A DNA stretch of 64,000 nt. It comes from JASLDZ01 sp964244065. Its GTDB lineage: Bacteria > Pseudomonadota > Alphaproteobacteria > Caulobacterales > Caulobacteraceae. A model generated the notes under the pieces. It did no database searches and was not told where the DNA came from. It saw only the letters and a program-made list of their open reading frames with translations. The translations under genes and the position numbers were made by a program. This document shows positions 24,802-31,413 of this stretch, piece after piece (positions within the stretch are counted from its first letter, which is position 1; every line of letters begins with the position of its first letter). The stretch lies in NCBI GenBank assembly GCA_964244065.1, contig CAXTHH010000003.1, positions 197,468-261,467 of the forward strand, given 5' to 3'.

Positions 24802-25923
24802 CTAGATTTCGGTCCTAACGCCCGCACGCAACAAGAATATGGTCCGCTGGTCCGGATCGGGCAGCAGCTCGACCAGGAGCTCGTCGACCGACAGCTTCGC
24901 CCTGCGGACCGTCTCGCGCAAGCTCTTGGCGACAAGGGACTGCGGCTCGGTGGCGGCGAAGAAGTCGGCGATGCGCAGGATGGCGTCGTACGCGTCGGCC
25001 CGGTTGCGGATCTGGCCAACGCCGAGGGCGGCGCCTCCGACGGCCCCGGCGCCCGTCTCGGAGGCCCCCTCCCCGCCTGCGTCGGCGGGGGCGCCGTCCT
25101 CCGCGGCGGCCGGCCCGGCGAGCAGGTGGCCGGCCTGCTCCTCGTAGAGCGCCTGGATGGCCAGCAGCGGCTGCACGACCTGTGAGCCGAAGCGCCCGGC
25201 GCCGGCGCGCGCGTCCACCGCCGCCGCCAAGCGCTCGACGAGCTCCAGGCTGGCGGCGATGTCCGCATGGGCGCGGCGCACGAACTCCGCGCTGGCGCGC
25301 TTCACGCCGCCGTTGACCTCGTCCAGGAGCTGGGTGCGGCGGGCGGTCGCCCGGTCGCGCGCGGCGGGGTCCTCGCCGGCCTGCACCGGGGCGTTGGCGA
25401 TCTCGAGCTTCCACAGCGCCGCTTCCGGCGAGCGGTCGGACAGGGGTACGAGCTTGATGGGGTGCGCCAGGGCCGCGACGCCGGCCTGCCCCAGGAGCTG
25501 CGCTACGGGGGCGACCCTGGTCTCGACGCCGTCCTCGTCCTCGTGGGGATAGAGCCCCTCGTCCCAGAAGCGGTCGATGAGCTCGGACATCAGCTCCAGG
25601 CCGCGGCGCAGCCCGGCGAAGCCCTTGACGCGCACGAGCGCCTCGCAGACCCAGCCGGCGATCTCCAGGTCCTTGCTGCGCTCGGCCAGCACGGCCTCGC
25701 CGATGTCCTGCAGGTCGTCCCACCAGCGGCGGCCGGCCTCGTAGACCGAGACGCCGGCGTCAGGCTCCTGCCCCGCCTCGCGCTCGGCGTTGCGCGCCTC
25801 GACCCGCAGGTCCTTCAGCCGGAAGTAGATGTCGTCGCCGAGCGCGCGCAGGTCCTCGCCCGCGGGCGACTCCTGGCCCGGGATGGGGCGCACGAGCACG
25901 CCCAGGTCAGACCCTCCCGCCAA
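24802..25923 (-). CDS. tssA: T6SS assembly protein TssA (ImpA N-terminal domain)
   Basis: The product has the ImpA_N signature LVRPIPGQESPAGEDLR at the start, the RWWDDLQDIGEAVLAERSKD and DRFWDEGLYPHEDEDGVE segments, and a helical C-terminus ending KLSVDELLVELLPDPDQR. TssA caps and primes sheath/tube growth. No ATG fits well: I give TTG 25923 (373 residues), with GTG 25899 as an alternative. It heads the minus-strand operon and is divergent from the kinase gene across about 130 bases, which should hold both promoters. Confidence 0.9.
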   Translation of the reverse strand: MAGGSDLGVLVRPIPGQESPAGEDLRALGDDIYFRLKDLRVEARNAEREAGQEPDAGVSVYEAGRRWWDDLQDIGEAVLAERSKDLEIAGWVCEALVRVKGFAGLRRGLELMSELIDRFWDEGLYPHEDEDGVETRVAPVAQLLGQAGVAALAHPIKLVPLSDRSPEAALWKLEIANAPVQAGEDPAARDRATARRTQLLDEVNGGVKRASAEFVRRAHADIAASLELVERLAAAVDARAGAGRFGSQVVQPLLAIQALYEEQAGHLLAGPAAAEDGAPADAGGEGASETGAGAVGGAALGVGQIRNRADAYDAILRIADFFAATEPQSLVAKSLRETVRRAKLSVDELLVELLPDPDQRTIFLLRAGVRTEI

Positions 25924-26050
25924 GCGCGCGCCCCCGCCGTTGCCCGGCCAAGCTCTACTTGAACGGCCGGAGCCGTTCAACGGCGCGGGGCCTGTCGCGG
26001 CCCGGCGGGGTCTGTTAGCGTCCGGCTGCGCTTCGGGGGGAGGCTTTCGC

Positions 26051-27931
26051 GTGCTCGAACGGGTGGGGCGGTTCCGCGTCGAGGAGCGGATCGGCGAAGG
26101 CGCGATGGCCGACGTCTACCGCGCCTACGACCCCAGCATCCACCGCACGCTGGCGATCAAGGTGCTGAAAGCCGAGTATCGGCAGGTGCCCGAGTACGCC
26201 CAGCGCTTCCTGCGGGAGGCCAAGGCCGCCGGCGCGCTGAACCACCCCAACATCGTCACGATCTACGACGTGGGCGAGGTGGACGGCTATCCGTACATCG
26301 CCATGGAGCTGATCGAGGGCAAGCCGCTCAACGAGATCCTGACCGAGAAGGGCAGGATCGAGCCCAGCGACGTGATCGGCATCGCCCTGCAGCTGGCCGA
26401 CGCCCTGCAGTACGCGCACGGCCAGAACGTTGTCCACCGCGACATCAAGCCCAGCAACATCATGCTGCTGAAGGACGGCCGCACGCTCCGCATCCTCGAC
26501 TTCGGCATCGCCCGGGTGGCCGAGCCGGACTCGCTGCTGGGCGAGGACGAGAGCGTGAAGACGCAGATCGGCCAGGTGCTGGGCAGCCCGCGCTACATGA
26601 GCCCCGAGCAGGCGCTGGGCCGGGAGCTGGACGGGCGGTCCGACCTCTTCTCCACCGGCGTGGTGCTCTACGAGCTGCTCACCGGCAAGAAGGCCTTCGC
26701 CGGGGCGAGCCCCGCCACCCTGGCGCTGCAGATCACCCAGCAGGAGCCTCCGCCCATCGCGGACGCGGTCAAGGACACGCCGCGCGGCCTGCAATTCATC
26801 ATCAACAAGCTCCTGGCCAAGCGGCCGGACCGTCGCTTCGTGGACGGGGCGCAGCTGGCCGCCGCCCTGCGGCGCGAGCAGAACGCCCTCGCCTCCGTGC
26901 TGGCCGAGCAGAACGCCAAGCGGCGCTACATCCCGCTGCAGGTGCGCACCACGCTGCTGGTCGCGGCGATGACCGCGGCGCTGCTGCTGGTGTCGATCTT
27001 CACCGTGCTGAACCGGCAGGATGCGGCCATGCTGCGCGTGGCCCTGACCTCGGGCTCGCAGGTCAGCTCCTTCGTGGCCCACAACGCGGCCCTGCGCGCG
27101 GCGGACAACGCCACCCTGCCGCCCGACCAGCGCGACTGGCTGCCCACCCAGGCCTTCGTCCAGTCGGCGGCGGGCGACCCCAACGTGCGGCAGATGATCG
27201 TGGCCGACTCCGAGGGAATCATCCGCGGGGCCTCCGATCCGGCCCTGATCGGCAAGCCGTACCGCAAGCCGACGGGCGAGCCCGTCGTGCAGCAGAGCAA
27301 GGAGCAGATCGTCACCCGCACGGCGGACGGCCACCGCTTCACCCGGCCGATCGTCTACGCCGGCCAGACGTTCGGGCAGCTGGACCTGACGCTGAGCCGC
27401 GCCGAGCTGGCGCAGGCCTCCGGCCTCTCGCACCTGTTGATGGCTCTCCTGGGCCTGGTGGTGCTGGGCGGGGTGGGGCTGGCCAGCTACGTGGTGGCCC
27501 GCTCGCTGGCCCAGCCGATCGGGCGGCTGAAGGCGGCCCTGTCCGACGCCGCGACGGGCAACCTCGACTTCCGCATCTCGCACCACCGCAAGGACGAGTT
27601 CGGCGAGCTCTACGACGCGTTCAACCTGATGAGCGCCAACCTGCAGGAGCGGCTGGAGGCCACGCAGGGCTATGCGCTGGACCTCGACCCGCTGCGGCCG
27701 ACGCCCGAGCCGGACCCGCTTTTGACCGTGCCGGCGACGCCGACCGGCGCCTTCGCCCCCCCGCCGGCGCTGGCCGGCGCGGATCCGTCGCTGGAGCCGG
27801 AGGAGACCACGCCGGAGGCCGCGTCGCCGTTCGCCCCGCCGCCGCCGCCGCCGCCGGCCGGCGAGGAGGACGAGGCGGCGCGCACCGTGGTCGCCGCCCC
27901 GCAGCGTTCGCCCCGCCATGCGAAGCCTTAG
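26051..27931 (+). CDS. ppkA: Receptor-type Ser/Thr protein kinase, PpkA-like T6SS regulator
   Basis: A 626-residue protein. The cytoplasmic kinase domain (about 7-270) has all key residues: IGEGAMADVY loop, Lys37, HRDIKPSN (129-136) and DFG (150-152). TM1 is at 299-320, a periplasmic sensor at about 321-458, TM2 at 461-484, HAMP at about 482-535, then a Pro-rich tail with an R-T-V-V motif (Thr612) like those in TssL. A kinase plus sensor plus HAMP, beside tssA and with an FHA gene in the cluster, fits the PpkA-Fha threonine phosphorylation pathway that switches T6SS assembly. GTG start preceded by GGGGGAGG. Confidence 0.9.
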   Translation: MLERVGRFRVEERIGEGAMADVYRAYDPSIHRTLAIKVLKAEYRQVPEYAQRFLREAKAAGALNHPNIVTIYDVGEVDGYPYIAMELIEGKPLNEILTEKGRIEPSDVIGIALQLADALQYAHGQNVVHRDIKPSNIMLLKDGRTLRILDFGIARVAEPDSLLGEDESVKTQIGQVLGSPRYMSPEQALGRELDGRSDLFSTGVVLYELLTGKKAFAGASPATLALQITQQEPPPIADAVKDTPRGLQFIINKLLAKRPDRRFVDGAQLAAALRREQNALASVLAEQNAKRRYIPLQVRTTLLVAAMTAALLLVSIFTVLNRQDAAMLRVALTSGSQVSSFVAHNAALRAADNATLPPDQRDWLPTQAFVQSAAGDPNVRQMIVADSEGIIRGASDPALIGKPYRKPTGEPVVQQSKEQIVTRTADGHRFTRPIVYAGQTFGQLDLTLSRAELAQASGLSHLLMALLGLVVLGGVGLASYVVARSLAQPIGRLKAALSDAATGNLDFRISHHRKDEFGELYDAFNLMSANLQERLEATQGYALDLDPLRPTPEPDPLLTVPATPTGAFAPPPALAGADPSLEPEETTPEAASPFAPPPPPPPAGEEDEAARTVVAAPQRSPRHAKP

Positions 27932-28946
27932 GCGCCTCGCCCTCCTGGCGGCGGCGGTGCTGCCGGCCGCCTGCGCCACCGCGCCCGCCGGACCCCGCGC
28001 CACCGCGCCCGTCGCCCGGGGCGAGGCGGTGCTCGGCCGCAGCCAGCACGTCCTGGTGGCCCGGCTGGGTCCCGGCGACACGCCCGCGAGCCTGGCCCGC
28101 CGCTACCTGGGCGACGAGAGCCTGGCCTGGCGCGTCTCCGGGATCGGCACGCGCACGCCGGGTCCAGGCGAGGCCGCCGCCATCGCCCTGCGCCCGGAGG
28201 AGGCCTCGCCCGTGGCCCCCGCCCGCCATGTGCCGATCCTCTGCTACCACCGCTTCACCCCCGGCGCTTCGCACGGCCGCATGGAGGTCTCGGCCGCCGC
28301 CCTGGAAGCACAGCTGAAGTGGCTGAAGTCGGACGGCTGGAACGTGATCTCGCTCGCCGCCCTGGCCGAGTTCGTCGATGGGCGCGGCTCGCTGCCCCCC
28401 AAGTCCATCGCCATCACCGTGGACGACGGCTACCGCTCCGCCTACGAGGTCGCCGCGCCGATCTTCAAGACCTACGGCGTGCCGGCCACCTTCTTCGTCT
28501 ACCCGGACTTCATCGGCGCCGGCGAGGCGATGAGCTGGGCGCAGCTGGACGAGCTGCAAAAGACCAAGCTGTTCGCCGTGCAGCCGCATTCCAAGTCGCA
28601 CACCGACATGGCCAAGCGCCGCCCCGGCGAGACGCAGAAGAGCTACGCCGACCGCGTGCGGCTGGAGCTGGAGGGCTCGAGCGGCACGCTCTCTCAGCAT
28701 CTCAAGGCCGACCAGGAGGTGTTCGCCTACCCCTTCGGCGCCACCAACGCCCAGGTGCTCGAGAGCGCGCGGCGCGCGGGCTACAAGATGGCCGTGACCG
28801 TCGCGCGCGGCGGCAACACGGCCTGGTCGCCGCCGCTTCTGCTGCGGCGCGACATGATCTTCGGCGACGACTCGGTGGAGACCTTCGCCCGCCGCGTCCG
28901 CGCCGCGGCCGGCGGCCAGACGGGCGGGACGGAGGCGGAGGGTTGA
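27918..28946 (+). CDS. NodB-type polysaccharide deacetylase, probable lipoprotein, with LysM-like N-terminus
   Basis: The 342-residue protein starts with an export signal ending in LPAACAT (Cys at about 20), so it is probably a lipoprotein. Residues about 43-75 (LVARLGPGDTPASLARRYLG) look like a LysM-type wall-binding segment. The catalytic NodB domain contains HVPILCYHRF, ITVDDGYRS (metal-binding Asp pair) and QPHSKSHTDMAK (His ligands). It would deacetylate a cell-wall polysaccharide in the periplasm. Its ATG overlaps the end of the kinase gene by 14 bases, tying it to the T6SS regulatory operon; local wall remodelling for T6SS passage is an inference. Confidence 0.85.
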   Translation: MRSLRRLALLAAAVLPAACATAPAGPRATAPVARGEAVLGRSQHVLVARLGPGDTPASLARRYLGDESLAWRVSGIGTRTPGPGEAAAIALRPEEASPVAPARHVPILCYHRFTPGASHGRMEVSAAALEAQLKWLKSDGWNVISLAALAEFVDGRGSLPPKSIAITVDDGYRSAYEVAAPIFKTYGVPATFFVYPDFIGAGEAMSWAQLDELQKTKLFAVQPHSKSHTDMAKRRPGETQKSYADRVRLELEGSSGTLSQHLKADQEVFAYPFGATNAQVLESARRAGYKMAVTVARGGNTAWSPPLLLRRDMIFGDDSVETFARRVRAAAGGQTGGTEAEG

Positions 28947-29458
28947 TCGCCGCTCGCATGGGGGCCGTGCTGGCGGTGATGCTGGCCGCGTCCGCCGTCC
29001 CGCAGGCCGCGAGCGGGGCGCCGCCGCGCCGCGGCCCGGCGCGCGCCGCGCCGGACGAGCGCGCGCAGACCTACGCCAAGGCGGTGGCGGCCGCCCAGGC
29101 GGCGGATCAGGCGGGGCAGCTGCGGGAGGCCCTCTGGCTCTGGCGCGTGGCGGAAGCCGTGGCTCCGGACCGGACGGCGGGTGCGCGCGACGCGGCGGCG
29201 GCGGAGACGCGCCTCGCCGCCGCCGCCGCCGCCGCCGAGGCGCAGGGCGACGCCGAGCGCCGGGCGAAGCGGCCCGCGGCCGCCCGCATGGCCTATGAGC
29301 GCGCCCTGGAGCTCGACCCCAAGCGCGCCGGCGCCCGCGAGTACCTCCGCGCGGACGAGACCGGCCTCGTGCTGAAGGACGTGGCGCTGCGCTCCGGCTC
29401 TTCGCCCCGCACCGGCCGCAAGGCGGCGGCTAAGGAGAGGACCGTCCGCAAGCGCTGA
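28943..29458 (+). CDS. Secreted TPR-like protein of unknown function
   Basis: A 171-residue product with a signal-peptide-like N-terminus (MGAVLAVMLAASAVPQAASG) and Ala-rich helical repeats, including a TPR-like pair (REALWLWRVAEAVAPD, AARMAYERALELDPKRAGA). The preferred start is TTG 28943, overlapping the deacetylase stop and preceded by GGAGG at good spacing; ATG 28958 is an alternative. It forms an operon with the kinase and deacetylase. The role is unknown, perhaps a periplasmic scaffold. Confidence 0.7.
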   Translation: MIAARMGAVLAVMLAASAVPQAASGAPPRRGPARAAPDERAQTYAKAVAAAQAADQAGQLREALWLWRVAEAVAPDRTAGARDAAAAETRLAAAAAAAEAQGDAERRAKRPAAARMAYERALELDPKRAGAREYLRADETGLVLKDVALRSGSSPRTGRKAAAKERTVRKR

Positions 29459-29463
29459 GCTTG

Positions 29464-29580
29464 CTTCTCCGCTCATCCCGGCGAAAGCCGGGACGCAAGC
29501 GCGAGCGGCTGCGTGTCCGCCCGCGTTCTTCCGACCTCGACCTGCTTGGGCCCCGGCTTTCGCCGGGATGAGCGGAGAAG
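29464..29580. repeat. Intergenic inverted repeat of the TCATCCCGGCGAAAGCCGGGA family
   Basis: Arms at 29464-29493 and 29551-29580 are reverse complements (CTTCTCCGCTCATCCCGGCG...). Each arm contains its own small hairpin CCCGGCgaaaGCCGGG. This motif is widespread in alphaproteobacterial intergenic DNA. It lies between two convergent genes and could act as a terminator on both strands. Confidence 0.8.
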
Positions 29581-29588
29581 AGGTGAGC

Positions 29589-30404
29589 CTAGCGCCGGCC
29601 GGCCGCCCCCTGGATGCGGATGGCGCGCTGCAGGTCGCGGCCGATCGCGGCGTTGTCCGGATCCAGCTGCTGCGCCTGGCGGAGCAGCGCCACCGCCCGG
29701 TCGATCGCGCCGTTGTTCATCTGCACAAGCGCGGTGCTGCGCAGGGCGTTGGCGCGGGCCGGGTCGCGGACGGGGCCGGCGGGCCGGGACGGCGGCGCGG
29801 GCCTGGGCGGGGCGGGCGGCGGCTTGCGACCGGCCAACCGCTCGTCGATCTCCTCGGCGTCGGACACGGGCTTGGGCCGCTTGGGCGGCGCGATCTTGCG
29901 CGGCGTACCGGGGATCTGGATCGCCTGGCCCACCTCCGCCTTCGCCGGCGCGGCGATCCCGTTGTACCGGGCCAGGGCGTAGAACAGGAATCGGTCGCCG
30001 AGGTAGCGCTCGGCCAGCACCGACAGCGTCTCGCCCGGGCGGATTGTGTAGGCGAAGCTCTGCTCGCCCAGGAGCTGCTTGGGATCGCGGTCGATCTGGT
30101 CGAGCAGGCTCTGCGCCAGGTCGTTGCCGGGCTGGTCGATCTTGAGCTGCAGGAGCTCGGCGCGGGCCTGCTCGGCGTCGCCGTCGCCCAGCAGACTCAG
30201 GGCCTTGCGGACGCGCTCGCGCGGCGTCAGCCCCGGGGTGGCCGTGAACTGCGGCTTGACCGGCGCCGAGGGCGCGACCGCGGGCGCGGCCGGCGCGACG
30301 GGCACCGGCGCGGGCGCGGTCTTCGGCTGGGAGGCGCAGCCCGCCAACGTCATGGCGAGGAGCGCCGCGAGGCTTCCCGCTCTGGGCAGCGCACGTTTCA
30401 GCAT
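29589..30404 (-). CDS. LysM-domain lipoprotein with TPR-like tail, T6SS-associated
   Basis: The ATG at 30404 (MLKRALPRAGSLAALLAM) gives a clean lipoprotein signal with lipobox LAGC; it is preceded by GGAGAAGCGGGGG. After a Pro/Ala linker come a helical repeat (RKALSLLGDGDAEQARAELL), a LysM domain (about 125-175: YTIRPGETLSVLAERYLGD and YNGIAAPAKAEVGQAIQIPG) and a C-terminal TPR-like helix pair. It should sit in the outer membrane or periplasm and hold peptidoglycan. It is not a TssJ by sequence, but its place between ppkA and PAAR suggests a T6SS envelope function. Confidence 0.82.
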   Translation of the reverse strand: MLKRALPRAGSLAALLAMTLAGCASQPKTAPAPVPVAPAAPAVAPSAPVKPQFTATPGLTPRERVRKALSLLGDGDAEQARAELLQLKIDQPGNDLAQSLLDQIDRDPKQLLGEQSFAYTIRPGETLSVLAERYLGDRFLFYALARYNGIAAPAKAEVGQAIQIPGTPRKIAPPKRPKPVSDAEEIDERLAGRKPPPAPPRPAPPSRPAGPVRDPARANALRSTALVQMNNGAIDRAVALLRQAQQLDPDNAAIGRDLQRAIRIQGAAGRR

Positions 30405-30484
30405 CCCCCGCTTCTCCCCGTCTCGGCGTCCGCGCTTCATACGCGCTCTTGCCACGCTTGTATCCCCGTCCGCATGATGGACGC

Positions 30485-30772
30485 ATGGGCCCCGCCGCGC
30501 GCATCACCGACCTTCACGTCTGCCCGCAGGTCACGGTGCTCGTGCCGCACGTGGGCGGGCCGATCATCACGGGCGCGCCGAACGTGATCATCGCCGGCAT
30601 GCCCGCCGCCCGCGTCACCGACACCGCCGTCTGCGTCGGCCCGCCGGACGTGATCGCTACGGGCTCGGCCACCGTGCTCATCGCGGGCCTGCCCGCCGCG
30701 CGGATCGGCGACACCACCGTCCACGGGGGGGTGATCGTGACCGGCGCGCCCAACGTGATCATCGGCGGCTGA
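30485..30772 (+). CDS. PAAR-domain spike-tip protein
   Basis: The 95-residue protein is a minimal PAAR: starts MGPAARITDLHVCP, then GGPIITGAPNVIIAGMPAAR and a second near-repeat GSATVLIAGLPAARIGD, ending GAPNVIIGG. His/Cys residues at the expected zinc sites are present (HVCP, HVGG, VCVG, VHGG). It sharpens VgrG and can carry effectors. Start ATG 30485; an upstream ATG in frame would add 12 atypical residues. No toxin extension. Confidence 0.93.
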   Translation: MGPAARITDLHVCPQVTVLVPHVGGPIITGAPNVIIAGMPAARVTDTAVCVGPPDVIATGSATVLIAGLPAARIGDTTVHGGVIVTGAPNVIIGG

Positions 30773-30861
30773 CCGCGCCGCTGCGTCGCGGCCCCACGGC
30801 GTGGACTCGGCGGCCCGCCTGCCCGCATGATCCCTCCAACAGGAGCGACGGGGCGGGGCCG

Positions 30862-31413
30862 GTGCTGGACGCGGACGACATGGCCGCCGTGCGTCAGCCG
30901 CATGCGCTGCGCGTGCGCGAGCATCTGCTGGCGCAGCACTACGACGAGTTCCGTCGCATCGCCCGGCGCGTGCTGCATGACGACGGCCCCAAGCTGCAGA
31001 TCCAGCCCACCGACCTCGCCCACGAGGCGGCGGTGCGCGTGCTCAAGCTGGAGCGGTTCGAGCCGCGCGACCGGGTGCACTTCCTGGCCGTCGCCGCCCG
31101 CGTCATGCGCCAGGTGCTGCTGGACGAGGTGCGCCGCGCCCGCGCCGCCAAGCGCCGCCCGCCCATCCAGACGGGCTGGTTCGACCCGGAGGGCCGCCCC
31201 AGCCACCCCGCCCTCGACATCGAGGCGTTCGACGCCGCGCTGAAGCGGCTGTTCGAGATCGACCCCGAGCGCGCCCGCGTGGTCGAGCTGCGCTTCTACG
31301 CCGGCCTGACGCTGGAGGAGGTGGCCGAGGCGACGGGCGAGTCGCTCTCCACCGTGAAGCGGCGCTGGCGCGTGGCCCGCGCCTGGCTGGTGCAGGCGCT
31401 CGAGGCGGAGTGA
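30862..31413 (+). CDS. ECF-type RNA polymerase sigma factor
   Basis: The 183-residue protein has a sigma-2 region (HYDEFRRIARRVLHDDG, QPTDLAHEAAVRVLKLE) and a sigma-4 helix-turn-helix (GLTLEEVAEATGESLSTVKR). It belongs to the ECF group with a P-T-x-L-x-H-E-A motif in region 2. In related EcfP of Vibrio, a threonine there is phosphorylated by a partner kinase to activate the factor. Here Thr50 is the equivalent candidate. GTG start (ATG 30880 possible). Its stop overlaps the GTG of the downstream kinase, consistent with a kinase/sigma pair. Confidence 0.9.
   Translation: MLDADDMAAVRQPHALRVREHLLAQHYDEFRRIARRVLHDDGPKLQIQPTDLAHEAAVRVLKLERFEPRDRVHFLAVAARVMRQVLLDEVRRARAAKRRPPIQTGWFDPEGRPSHPALDIEAFDAALKRLFEIDPERARVVELRFYAGLTLEEVAEATGESLSTVKRRWRVARAWLVQALEAE

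Noticed and set aside
29481..29568. CRISPR-like repeats suggested by GCCGGG-rich repeated units
   Set aside because: There are only two mirrored arms rather than direct repeats with regular spacers; no cas genes are present.
29589..30404. The LysM lipoprotein as the missing TssJ
   Set aside because: TssJ is a small transthyretin-like lipoprotein without LysM or TPR segments; this protein has both and no TssJ-like beta pattern.
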